Below are positions 43,940 through 54,891 of a stretch of DNA of 64,000 bases, piece by piece. Every line of letters begins with the position of its first letter. The first letter of the stretch is position 1. Location: contig VCAZ01000012.1 of NCBI GenBank assembly GCA_005784505.1, positions 2,485,011-2,549,010 on the forward strand, given 5' to 3'. The DNA comes from Bagarius yarrelli. Lineage: Eukaryota > Chordata > Actinopteri > Siluriformes > Sisoridae. The notes below the pieces were generated by a model that saw only the letters and a list, made by a program, of their open reading frames with translations, made no database searches and was not told the origin of the DNA. The position numbers and the translations under genes are program-made.

Positions 43940-45215
43940 TCCAGTGTTCCGAGCGTGTTCAGCTTTCTTAGCAGCCCTGAAGCAGCCACACACGTAGGCT
44001 ATACACCTCTTGGCTGGAAAGCCAGATCATGCCTCCCGCCTAAGACAGTAAGTCTTTCCTGATGAGAATCGGCCAAGGGGGAGCCGAACTGCTTACCTAG
44101 GAGGCCATTGTGACAGACAGCTGAGGCAGAGGCCATCAGACCCAGTAGCCTGCCCCGCCTGAAAAGGTGTAAGGTGGATAAAATTGACCGCTTTTTGGGC
44201 TGGTTAAAACATACTCCCAGATATGTTGTAGACAGACCCGGTTCAAGGACGCTCTTCTGCATGTTCACGCAAAGCCCCAGCACATGGCAAACACCTGATG
44301 TGAGTAAGCTAGGATAAGCCAGTTGTCTAGGATAAGCTCAGTTGCCAGTTGAGAATGCTCAGCCCACTCGATCGGAGGGGGAGGAGTGCTGCATGCATGA
44401 CTTGGAAAATGCACGCAGAGCAAGACCCAAAGGGGAGAGCTGAAACTGGTATGACACACCGTTGAAGGCGAACGTGAAAAAGCACCTGTTATATCGAGCA
44501 ATATAAATGTGAAAGTAAGCGTCCTTTCGGTTGCGAACCAGTCCCTAGGGCATAACTGCGCCAAGATCTGTTTTAACGTTAACATCCTAAATAAGGCGTT
44601 TGTTCACCAAAATCGGACAAAACTCTCCGGTCCGTTTGGGAACCAGGATCTAATGGCTGTAGAATCCTGTCTCCAGCTCGCTTTGGGAAACTCCTTTCTC
44701 AAGTCTCATAACAATAACAAATTAATGACTGCATGAATGCATTGTTGAAACAGGGTGGTCTCCGTTAAAACTGAAGTGCATAACCGCACTCTATAATTCT
44801 TAAAACCCAGCGCGGCACCCCTGGTGTAGCCCTCCAGGCTTCCATAAACTTATTTAAGCACCGAGGGACTATGCTGGTGCTAACCATTTAGAGCCAGCAC
44901 ATGCACATCCCCAGCATCGAGACGAGATGGGGAACAGCTATTTAAGGTGAGAGGAGAAAATTGCCCTTTTATGACGGTGTGAGATGCAAAACACTCTTGA
45001 GCTCACACAGCATGCTGAACACTCCGGCGCTTGCAAGCTGGGGCTTCGAACTTCTCCCTCCTCTCGCTGGTGTCAGGAAAAGGGCTTAGTGGCAAAGAGA
45101 AGGAACAAGCGTCACCTGCTGCAGACGGTGCGCGGGACCTCCCCTTCTTCTATTCTCATGCAGTGATTTTATGATGAAGCGGCACATGCTCTCAGTGCGT
45201 GGCTTCCCGGCTTTG
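43940..45215 (-). pseudogene. DIRS-type retrotransposon pol fragment (reverse transcriptase)
   Basis: Minus-strand order from high to low coordinate: LEFALRAFLPVAFEAWRATP, GVPRWVLRIIECGYALQF (about 44870-44760), GDRILQPLDPGSQ, MLTLKQILAQLCPRDWF (44585), AYFHIYIARYNRCFFTFAFN, GVSYQFQLSPLGLALRAFSK, then ELILDNWLILAYSHQ (about 44345), where the RT box Y-L-D-D-W is I-L-D-N-W. LGLCVNMQKSVLEPGLSTTY, LGVCFNQPKKRSIL and LLGLMASASAVCHNGLLG follow (44283-44090). These are DIRS RT signatures. The lost catalytic Asp and frame breaks show it is inactive. GC content is visibly higher than the surroundings. Confidence 0.85.
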
Positions 45216-46786
45216 ATACTCCTCAACTTTGATATAAAGAAAAAATCCCACAAATGTGTGTTTTACTAAGCCCAAACACATGCATGCAGTGCTTTTTACG
45301 GAACTGTCCATCTGTGACACTATTCGTATACTTGACATGCTGAATAAATTAGTTTTGTGGGAATAGTAAATTCGGATCTGTTTTAGTGCCACTGATTAAT
45401 GAGGTCTAAATATAACTAAAAGGTGAACATTAATTTATTTGTACCGCTTTTATTTCTAAAATATTATAGTTTAATAAGAGGTTTTATAAACTTGGCAAAT
45501 AAAATTTTCAATTGTTTGTACGTACAGACATCCATTGGCAGTTTTTCTAAGGCTTTTCTAATATTCATATCAATACCGACCGAAATTAAGAAATATAACG
45601 TAATATAATATTTCTTGTAGCTTAGGCTACAAGAAGGTCTTACCGATCTTCTTGTAGCCTAAGCCTAATTTTTGTGCAGACTAACAATTCTATTTCTCAA
45701 GCCCTCTCATGTTCTTTGCCATAAGGTACCATGTTGATTATCCAGTGGTCAGTATGAGTGAATTGTACTCAAAGCACTAAATAAATTCTCTAATATAAGA
45801 TACACAAATTTGTATGGTCCTATCAAGCTGACAAACACTTGAACATGATCAGTAAAACATGTGTTCCTTGTATGATTAAGCGATGTAAAACTGTCACTTT
45901 TGTGCCAGCTATTTTGACATTGGCTATATGTTTAGTTATTTTTAAAGGACAGTAAATCTTTGCTGTATTACAAGCTGCAAACTACTCTACAATATATCAA
46001 AGTTTCATTTCTATAACACTGTCCTTGGAGAAGATATACTAAAATGTTTGCTGAAGTGCGGGTGTACGCACTTTTGCGAGATGTATGTGAGTGTATTTTT
46101 AAAAGAAAGATGAAAGAAGCGTTTTGGTTGTTTTAGCTTTGATTAGCTTTTGACTTAGTTTCATTTGCTAAAGTTATAATTCATTTTGCAATTAAGGCAC
46201 AAATCATTTGATAGGAATTAGTCAATGGTAGGGTTTCGCAGCTATTTGGAGCCTAATTTGGTACCCTGACTAAGGGTCTTGGAGATGAATCTTAGAAGTC
46301 TTATTTAAATTAGATGATTTCTAAGGAAAATGATTTTAACATTCTTGTGTCACCAATACTTTCTTTCAAATGTGCTGATCAGTGAGTTTTTTTTTTCTTA
46401 TTTCCTAAAAAAGTTTGTTTAAACTATACTAATTGTTCTGTAAGCATGTTGGTAAAATTCCTCTTTCATCCATATCTATGTTTGAAAAATGTATATGCCA
46501 AATAAGTGGGTGGAGATGATACAAGCCATTTTCTGCATCCCCACTTCTAAACCCCAGGAGGCCCAACAGTATACAGAAATTAATTATTATTCTGTACTGT
46601 CTAAGAAGAATGTTGCATTTAGTTTTGTTAAGTTCAATAATCAGGTGATTCTGTCCTGATTACAAGCTAGCATCCTTAGCAGTCTAGCAGGAAGATGCTG
46701 CAGGTCATACACATGGTCCCTGGTGACTGGCAGAAGGTTGCTTTCAGGGCCATGTTTATTTTCATGCACCTGTTTTTTTGTTTCAG
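45216..46786. other. Intron-like sequence with one short hairpin
   Basis: No exon recognised. 45622-45639 and 45645-45662 are inverted copies of ttaggctacaagaaggtc (one mismatch, 5-nt loop). Confidence 0.45.
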
Positions 46787-46913
46787 GTCATTAATAGCTT
46801 GGAAGTTCACATGCCAGGAGAAGAAGGGCAAATAGGAGGAAGAGGACTGCACAAGGGATTAAGTTTCCCTTGTCACCGAAGAAACACGTTCATTGCAATG
46901 ACTGGACTTCAAG
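46787..46913 (+). other. tjap1: Probable non-coding exon of tjap1 (5' UTR) with a short upstream ORF
   Basis: The segment has a strong acceptor (ctgtttttttgtttcag) and a consensus donor (cttcaag/gtgaga). Inside are ATGs at 46811 and 46898 in the same frame. Spliced to 52205, that frame continues for seven codons and stops at TAG 52222-52224, 20 nt before the main ATG at 52245. The exon therefore cannot add residues to TJAP1 in that frame and is best read as 5' UTR with an upstream ORF of about 41 codons. No transcript data are available, so exon use is inferred from splice sites and position. Confidence 0.6.
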
Positions 46914-47329
46914 GTGAGAAACCACACATTTTAATATTCTACTGTATCCCTATTTTGAAAGCTTGTATTTCTTAGGTTCTATTTTTTTAATTAATCTGGT
47001 GCAAGATCTCTTGCAAATTTTTGCATGTGAAGAACACGTTGATTTTCTTTTATTTATAATTTTTAATTTTTTTATTTTTGTGTGTAATTACATTTACCTT
47101 GTCATAAATGGTTACCCTTAATAATGCTTGTACACTCGGGTGAAGAGCCTGAACATTTAACAAATGAAAATATAAATTAACAGACATAGATCACAATTCT
47201 TGTAGGCTTTTGATGAAGCCATGGCTCTGTCTTGTTATCTGGTTTTAGCTGCGGCAGGATTAAGAAATGAAGCTTCTGACCCTGCCAATTGGCTGCGAGT
47301 AGGGATATAACAACACACTTATCCCACGA

Positions 47330-47905
47330 GATGAATCAGTAATCAATGCAACGCAATGGACGAAAATGAAATGATTATTCACTATGTTGCTTCTGCATCA
47401 TATGTAAACTCGGCAAAACACGCTTTAGGCTGAGAGCCCTGAGAGACAAAGAGAGCCTAGTGTGCGTGTGTGTTTTCGATCAGACTGCAGCGCACTACAC
47501 AAAAAAAAAAAACTACCGTGGACTGTTAAAACTGCTCTGTCTCTGGTCTGTAACAGTTATACAGTAATATTTAGTAACACAATTAATAAATATTAAAATA
47601 CACAGTTGTGTTTTGTTATTATATGTTTATATGTTGGTGTCCACCTGAGTTACGTTGCTTATTCATTGACCTTCAACTCACATTACAACGTGAAAATGGA
47701 TATGTTAATGCACAAATCATTTATATTAGATTTATTACCACATACGAATGAGGGCTGAGCGATCTAAAAATATCGAAATCTGCTTCTACACTGTCAGAAT
47801 CATATCCGATCTGTGCCACATTGGAGGGAAGAATCGGAATTGGGTCATTGATACGTGCAGTGTTAATGCAGCCTATATGGCAGGCATCTTCTATCGTTAC
47901 CTTCT
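47330..47905. repeat. Dispersed repeat X, copy 2
   Basis: Shares the ordered blocks of 20095-20720: gttgcttctgcatcatatgt, ctcggcaaaacacgc, ttattaccacatacgaatga, catatccgatctgtgccaca and gaattgggtcattgatacgt. The right hairpin arm of copy 1 has a diverged equivalent (attcattgaccttcaactca), but the left arm is mostly absent. The end (ggcatcttctatcgttac) recurs at about 39384-39401. Confidence 0.7.
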
Positions 47906-49185
47906 CATGAGACCAGTCGAACATTAAAGTCATGAGATTTCGTGTCACGGGACTCGGCACACACTACTGTGAGTATGATGAGTTTTTTTCCCTATCACAT
48001 GTGTGGATATATAAACCAAACCTAGACTCGTATGTCTTGTTAAATTATTTACTTAGGTGTGGTGAGCTATACCTCTGCCTGCTCGGTTTCCTTTTATATT
48101 CTTATTCCAGTCTTTATTTCCTTAATTTAGGCAACTACTTGCTTGCGTCCTTCCTTTAGCTTTCAAAGAAGTGTGTGTTTGAATCGCTGTGAACAAATTC
48201 GAGTATATCTTCCTGTATGTCTTCTGCACCCGCAAACTTCTTAAAAAAATTCAGAATTCAGAACCGTTTTGCGGCTAGCCCATATATTTTTCGACTGCTT
48301 GGTGTGTGGTAAGGAAAGTGTTGTTGTTTTTTTTTTTTTTTTTTTGTGGCTCACTTCCAGGGAACCACAGCTCACTGTTACCCACTGCCTTCACATTTCT
48401 TATTCTGTCGCATCTTACTGCAAATTTTATTCAGTAGAAAGACACAGCTTTTGAAGTAAATTTATGCAATATGTCATCAAATTACAAGGGGGTGAATTCT
48501 CTTTAAATATGTGCGCAACGCCTGATAAACATACTCGCAGCAGGTTTGTAGCTACTTTATGTTATTTGAAGCTAATCTGACTGGATGCTTCACTCTGAGA
48601 AGTTTTTTTATTATGTATAATTGTCATTTTGTTCAAATCGAACTTTGCAGATTTATTGTCATGTTTTCACAATCATGATGTGTGCAGAATTCATCCACTC
48701 TAATCTATCGCCCTTAATAATGATGATGGACTATTATTGTTTAAAAACTTTGTAAAAGAGATGTGGAGGAATGGATGTGGATGTTTCCGACATTATTCTT
48801 GTAAAGTTTATTCGTTAAGTATTAAAAAAAAGAGGTCAGAGGTGTAAGGACCGGTTGTCCCAGATCACAGGATGGCTACAGAAAATATAACTTAACATTG
48901 TTTACAACTAGGATAAGAACAAAAGAGATTTTTTTAAAAGACCTTTAATGCAAGGTTTCATGAATTTCCTTCCTTAATCTTGTGTTTAAAAAAAGAGTTT
49001 TGACATCTGGTTTTAAAGAAACACTTTCATTGCATCACTATGAAATTGTAGCTAACACACTTTTATTATGTTATATAATTTATGAGCTGCACTGAGTTTA
49101 GCCATTGCTAGTTGTATTATAAGACATTTCCTCTGTTGATGGATGTATTAGTGACATTCTCTCATACACATCCCTCATGTTTACA
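47906..49185. other. Intron-like sequence, nothing recognised
   Basis: AT-rich with a 19-20 bp poly-T at about 48326-48345. No exon, RNA gene or named repeat. Confidence 0.35.
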
Positions 49186-49186
49186 T

Positions 49187-49758
49187 TTCATTTACAGCAT
49201 TTAGCATACGCTCTGCCCGAGCAACATGCAAAAGGCTTTGAGTCACATCAAGGGTACACCACAAAAACTGTTAAAAAAGGGCAGCATGGATTTTTTTTTA
49301 ATGTCGATGCAATTTTTAAAAAGAGGTGGGTCTTCAATAGTCCTTGAAGACGGTCAGTGGATCGCTGTTCTGACATAATGGAAAGTTTATTTCACCATCC
49401 TAGTGCCAGAACCGAGAAAAGTCTTAAGGCAGACCTACCTTGTGTCCAAGGGGATGTTGGAACAAGTTGAGCAAGACTTGTTGATCTAAGGGAGCGTGGT
49501 GCTAGCAGTGCTTGGAGGTTGAGGGCGCTGCTCCTTTTTTGGCTTTGATGCAAGCAGCAGTGTCTGATACGTGCAGCTACTTGGAGCCGGGAGAGAGTGC
49601 TGCAGTCTGCTGGTGTGTGAAAACGTTGGTCAATTGCACTCAGAGGTAGCCTACTAGAAGCGAGTTGCAGTATTTCCTTAACCCCCAATAGCTCAGATTC
49701 TAACAAATATAAATGTTAGTCCTCTGGATAAGGGCGTCGCCACATGCTGTAATGTAAC
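49187..49758. repeat. Composite repeat with inverted SINE-tail-like ends
   Basis: The left end tttcatttacagcatttagc, atacgctctgcc and the right end (tctggataagggcgtcgcca, catgctgtaatgtaa at 49720-49758) are inverted versions of the SINE tail motif. The body (gaagacggtcagtggatcgc, tagtgccagaaccgagaaaa, gttgagcaagacttgttgat) is a widespread fish repeat seen as antisense 'protein-like' text. Class not certain. Confidence 0.65.
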
Positions 49759-49759
49759 C

Positions 49760-52204
49760 TCACACAATCCATATATATCCACAAGCCCACAATTCCACTT
49801 AGAGAGGACTAAAACTAGTCTAATTACCCCCTAATGCACAAGTATAAACCAGACCACAAATTATCCAAATAACACTCATGTCAAAGTAATTTAAGAATCA
49901 TTGCATCTACCTTACACGATACAACGACAAACACCATGTGTTTCAGATGAAGGGCCTGACTTTAAGTGATGAGGACATCTCCAACACCACTTTACTTTTC
50001 ATGTATGTACATTGATTTGCCAGTCAACCTTTAAGTTTGTTCTGGTTCTTGACCTTTGCGATACATAACTAGATTTAACTGATAATCTGTTGTGTGGATT
50101 GCCTTTTTGAGTAAAGGCAGGTTTATGTACTGAATTTAGAAGAAAATACTAAAGCTATGCGATGATAATGCAATATTTAATAAGACTATTTGAGTGATAC
50201 TGATACTGATCTCGCACAGATTTACTGTTCGTGGTTTTCTTGCAACATGTGAGGTTTTGGAATATTCTAAAGCAGGCTTTCACTGTGCATCGATATCTGT
50301 TAAACATTGAAGCCAGGTATACTTTTTTTTGCTGATGTTACAATTTTGTCTCATGCTTTAAGATAACAGATAACATATCAACACCAGCTTACTCATAGTG
50401 AATGGGCAGACAGTAGAAGCTCGCAGGGACTACCAGACAGCTGACAGATGCTCTTTGAGCAAGGGAAGACACAATACCAGTCTGACACAACTCTAGGGTT
50501 AGTCAGAATTTGCCAGAGTAAAACCAATAGAAAATTTGGTTGAAATGTTCACCAGCAGCTGATTAATGACTATTGCGATCACATCAGTCGTAAAAGACTG
50601 AAATCACACAGCGTAAGCCTGACTTTAGACAAAATTCTACACATAAAAACTTAATCTGTTACTTGCTATCAATCCTGCATGTTCCTTTGAAGTTTTTTTT
50701 CACTTAGTTATTGAAGACCCATGAGTCATAGGCAGTCCTAGATTATTTGGGAGAATGGGTTTACCCTTCTGTTACTTATCTGCACACTGCACACATTTTT
50801 GCATGTGGTAGCACCAAGCTTTTAGAGAACCTGTATTTAGTAACCTAATCTGAGTTATGATGTTAGTGTGAAAGTGGATTGTTAAGGGAAAAATTAAATT
50901 ACCATATAACCCTTATACTTTGTGATAAATTTATCTCTTCTAAGACATTTATAAACTAGAAAGTTTTGTTAGAATTTGGGAGCTGTTGTGCATTTTCTAT
51001 ATATTAGAGTTTAAGGTTTTTATACGCTTTACAGATTAAATGCAGAATGTTTTGTAATTCAAGTAACTTTACAAGTTAGTGTAAAAGCTGATCCTTCATA
51101 GTGGCTCAAAACCATGGGATGTCAACTGCTTTTTGATTGATCCAGCTGAAGTAATATCTGAGTTTCATTCCAAAAAAAATCTTAAACATCCTTTATAAAA
51201 CATTTTATATGTTGCCTGCTTGTCCCTGAACCTGCATGAATGTGTGTCTGTCAGTTTGACCAGAAGCTTCTTAATTAAAAGCACATTCTAAGAAATGCTA
51301 CTGTTTTAATATTGGTGGGAATCTTGTTTATAAAGAATAACCCCATCAAACAGGACATTTTGACCCAGACAGTTTGATAGATAACTGTGGATAAAGTAAT
51401 GCTCTATGCAGATTTTAATCTTGGTTGGGTGGAATGGGTAAAGTGGGAAAGGTATTTAGTCCTTCTATATAATTTTATAGTTTATGGTGGTGTTCTCATG
51501 TAGATGTTAATTAAACAGATGGATAGACTTTTTCATACTATTGATTTTTTTTCTATTTAAGATTTAAAAACCATTGTCTTAACTGCTTTTTGGATGTTCA
51601 CTCTTATTTTTGTGAATTTATCTAAATCTCTAAAAAGGGTGTTATTTATCTGGATCAGAACAAGTGCCCATTGGCTATAGAATCAGTTGTTCTTCCACGG
51701 CTGATCATACAGAATCCATGCTGCCTTTTGAAGTTAGCTTCCAGTTAGGATCCTGCAGCCAGACAACATGGAGTTTATAGTTTAAAATACAATAAACTTG
51801 TAATTAGTCACTGAATTTATCCTCATTTACTATAAGTTATTACTCTTTTTATCCTCTATTATTCAACTCTTTGCAAACATGCATACATTTTTAATTTACA
51901 TTCTCAAAAGCTTAGTCAGATTTTTGTTTATACCCACACAAGCATTAACAGAGTGATTGTTATCTAAAATGGCCCTCACTTCCTCAGTCTTTAATGGGTC
52001 TGCTTTAGGCAGTTTTTTCTTACTGGCCAGTGCTGCTGTATGCATCAAAGCCTATCGATTTAAACAGTTTTTGATGGCTGTTGCTTAGTGAAATGGAAGT
52101 AGGTAGTTGGGGGGAATAAGGACAGGCAGATAAACTAGACAGTCTTTTTCATGAATCAGGACTCTATTGTTTTTTTTGTTTTTTTTTCAACTATTTTTTG
52201 GCAG
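49760..52204. other. Intron-like sequence upstream of the coding exon
   Basis: AT-rich; no exon or repeat recognised. Ends with a long T-rich tract and the acceptor ttttttggcag at 52204. Confidence 0.45.
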
Positions 52205-52244
52205 GATTACGAGTCAGTGTTTAGATTGAAACTGAGCTTCTAGA
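52205..52244 (+). other. tjap1: 5' UTR part of the first coding exon of tjap1
   Basis: Begins after ttttttttcaactattttttggcag. Holds the stop of the predicted upstream ORF (TAG 52222-52224). Confidence 0.65.
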
Positions 52245-53672
52245 ATGACAAGTGCAGCCCCAGCCCGCAAGCCTTACCGCAAGGCACCTCCACAGCACCG
52301 TGAAACCCGTCAGAACCAGCCTATGTTCCAAGAGGACCTTATTGGGAGCCCCACAGCAACTTGTGACTCTTCGGCACAAGCCCAGCTTGCCTCCAGCAAG
52401 GTAATTTGTCTCCAAGATTATTCTTCTATTTTGCAGAGCACAAAATTTAGTAGCCCTTCCCCAAAGTACTCAGACAATCTTGAGGTTCCAGATGTTTTTT
52501 CATCATTATGTTCAGACAGTGAACTGGAAGTTTCTAGTCTCTCTAGCTTAGAGCTTGTTGTCCTTCCTCCGCCACGGATATTTAGCCATGGTGCTGTTGG
52601 GAAGACCATTATCTCCAAACCGAAGAAGAGCATAAACAGATTAATTAGCTGTAGTGAAGAGCTTCTTTTCAAAACTGTTAAAGAGGATCATTCTATCTTG
52701 AAAGAGGCTCAGAAATGTATCAGATGCATTTCCCCAGCACATTCCAGCAGAAGTGGAGCGTACTTATTAGTCTTAAAGGGAGATGCAGAAATCATTGTTC
52801 CCAAAAAGGGGCAGCATCTTTCCAGATCTGTATTTTCAACACAGGCAGCTCCAACGAAAGGTATCCTCAAACAGACTCAATACCTGAGAGTGCATTCAAG
52901 TGGCAGTTTGCGCAAGTCCAGATCAGCAGAGATGCAGAGATGGAGCTGCAGCCATAAAAAAAAGCCCAAGAGCATGTCCTTGGACTGGGAGATGAAACGA
53001 GGTGTCTCTTCTCAAGAACATATTACCAAATCATTTGTTTTACCAAAATCAGTACAGCCAGAATGGAAGTGCAAACTCCTTGAGGAAAAGCTTAAATTTT
53101 CACAGTTTTTGGATGACATGACATACAGAATTCTTGGCCCTGCTAGCTTGAACTTGCTGGGTTATAAAAAGCAAATTCCTAAAGGAATCCAGACACAGCT
53201 GAGTCCTTGTCAGCAAGCCGATCCAAGGAAGCTTGAGGAAAAGCCGAAGAGAAACCAAGTATGGGGTAAATGTGACACCCCACTTGACGGAGGGGCTAAG
53301 AGAGAGAAGACCGACAGGTCCAAAACAAATTTTATCTCTGTAAACAAGAATAACTTGAAACCAGAGCCACAGAAATGTCACATGTACCCCAAAATGGAGA
53401 GAACACAACATAAATCCAAAGGTTCTGACTATACCCAGATTTGGGTTAGTGGTGATTCCCGGCATAGCAGTGATGCAGAGTGGGATGGCAGAAATCAACA
53501 GAGGATTCAACCACCACGATCCCAGCAGCCAGCCCAAAAGGAGCAAAGGACTCTGTCAAAGGACACTGGGAATAAATCAGGGATGATAAAGGCTTCATTA
53601 TCTACAATTCATATGGAAAGTAAAAACATAACAGTATCACAAACTCCTTTTTCAGTTTTATCACAAACTAAG
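52245..53672 (+). CDS. tjap1: tight junction-associated protein 1 (TJAP1), first coding exon, long form
   Basis: TJAP1 (PILT) is a coiled-coil protein reported at tight junctions and the trans-Golgi. Residues 1-22 (MTSAAPARKPYRKAPPQHRE, TR) match the vertebrate TJAP1 N-terminus as I recall it, and exons downstream continue into its coiled coil. A donor at 52400/52401 (agcaag/gtaatt) after 52 codons gives the short form that corresponds to mammalian TJAP1. Reading on to aactaag/gtatgt at 53672/53673 adds 424 residues without a stop: Ser/Lys-rich, a basic patch around 222-242 (RKSRSAEMQRWSCSHKKKPK), and a likely helix at 273-306 (EWKCKLLEEKLKFSQFLDDM). Both donors are phase 0, so both forms join the next exon in frame. 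I do not recognise the extension as a known domain. Identity is confident; long-form use is inferred from the open frame. Confidence 0.85.
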
Positions 53673-54225
53673 GTATGTGTATCAATTTTTGTTCCTTTGT
53701 TTTCTATATTCTTCTATCATTATCAAATGTCAGCCATTTTCAAACAATATATACAGATTAGAATAGCTTTGTCATATTGTTAGAGATTACATGCTTACTT
53801 GTTAAAGTCCAACTATACTTAGGCTTGATACCAGGGTACATAAAATCTGTGATAAAGTAAGGAGATTTGTACAGGATTTTTTCAGGGGGAAAATGTACGA
53901 TTTTTTTAGACAAAAATTATATTTTATTGTGGAAAGTTATACTAAACCATTATTGCTTTAAATCATTGACAGTGTTTGAAAATATTTTACACTTTACACA
54001 ATATATAACACTTTTAAGATATTGAATGTATTTGTGGCAACCTGCTGTATGTTTGTTCTTTTTGCAAACAAACAAACAGCAACCAAAGTTAACCGCTTTA
54101 AAGTAACAATTGCACTGAATAGAGCAACAGTCACGCTGAAATAAACAACTAATTGATATGGGAGATGGTCTCGTTAAAATCTGTCATAGGTGGAACAGCC
54201 TAACGTAAAACAAGCGCTAAACCTC
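53673..54225. other. tjap1 intron
   Basis: Begins with the donor gtatgt at 53673. AT-rich, no further exon recognised in this part. Confidence 0.55.
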
Positions 54226-54229
54226 TCCA

Positions 54230-54440
54230 AGACAAAGATCAAACGTGCTTTGCAGTAGCGAGCGTAAGCAATAGCACACATTCAAGTGAAAGCTGACTGA
54301 CTGTAACGAATGTCAAAGGCTGAAATAGAGGCTGAGCGTGAATCTGTTAAACCACCAGCACTCTTTATGAACCAGTCGGAAACCCACTATGTCACCAACA
54401 TGTGTCCGGAATCGTTATCTAGCTCAGTTAATATTAAGTT
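54230..54440 (-). repeat. Repeat shared with 40195-40325
   Basis: agtgaaagctgactgactgt, aacgaatgtcaaaggctgaa, atagaggctgagc closely match agtaaaagctcactgactgc and following text at 40225-40285. The latter lies next to a DIRS fragment, so this may be a terminal piece of such an element; orientation is guessed. Confidence 0.55.
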
Positions 54441-54714
54441 TTGTTTTTAACAGCATACAGCAGTGCTAACTTAGCTGTATCTTTGCTACATAATGCATGC
54501 TTATACGTTAAAGGTAGGACTGGACTAGAGATTCAATTCTACATCGAGTATAATCAAAATTGGAAGTAAATTGCATTGCTAGTTAATGGTTAAATCCAGT
54601 CCGACCTGATGTAAATCGGCTGGCGGGCTGTCAGCAGTTGTCCTAAAACTAAGGCTGGTTCAACATTTTTGAAGCGACAAGGCTCTCTTCTTTCTGATCT
54701 TGTTCAGCACCATA

Positions 54715-54891
54715 GGCAGAATTTTTCTTGTTCCTCTCTTTAATTTTTTTTCCTCTGGCATTTTATAGCCTTTTTTGAGATGATTGGCCAGACTTGAGGT
54801 GGGAGAGAGGAGGGGTGGAATTGAACCCAGGTTGCGCAACAGCGCTATGTATGTGCCGGCACCATAACCCACTACACCATGGTGCCGGCCA
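54715..54891 (-). repeat. tRNA-derived SINE, second family, with acceptor-like stem
   Basis: On the minus strand the head is ggccggcaccatggtgtagt, gggttatggtgccggc. tggtgtagtgg is a perfect A-box and ggttcaattcc a perfect B-box. A 9-bp perfect stem (gccggcacc/ggtgccggc) encloses the A-box. The 3' part becomes A-rich (agaggaaaaaaaattaaaga). No tail is shared with the 16205 SINE. Confidence 0.8.

Noticed and set aside
45622..45662. microRNA precursor
   Set aside because: Arms of 18 bp with a 5-nt loop are too short for a usual animal pre-miRNA.
53100..53546. 148-codon minus-strand frame opposite tjap1
   Set aside because: It overlaps the + strand exon completely; the + frame is longer, starts with a recognised N-terminus and ends at splice donors.
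54792..54891. Functional tRNA gene suggested by perfect A and B boxes
   Set aside because: No anticodon stem-loop or full cloverleaf could be traced, and the sequence continues into an A-rich SINE-like 3' part.
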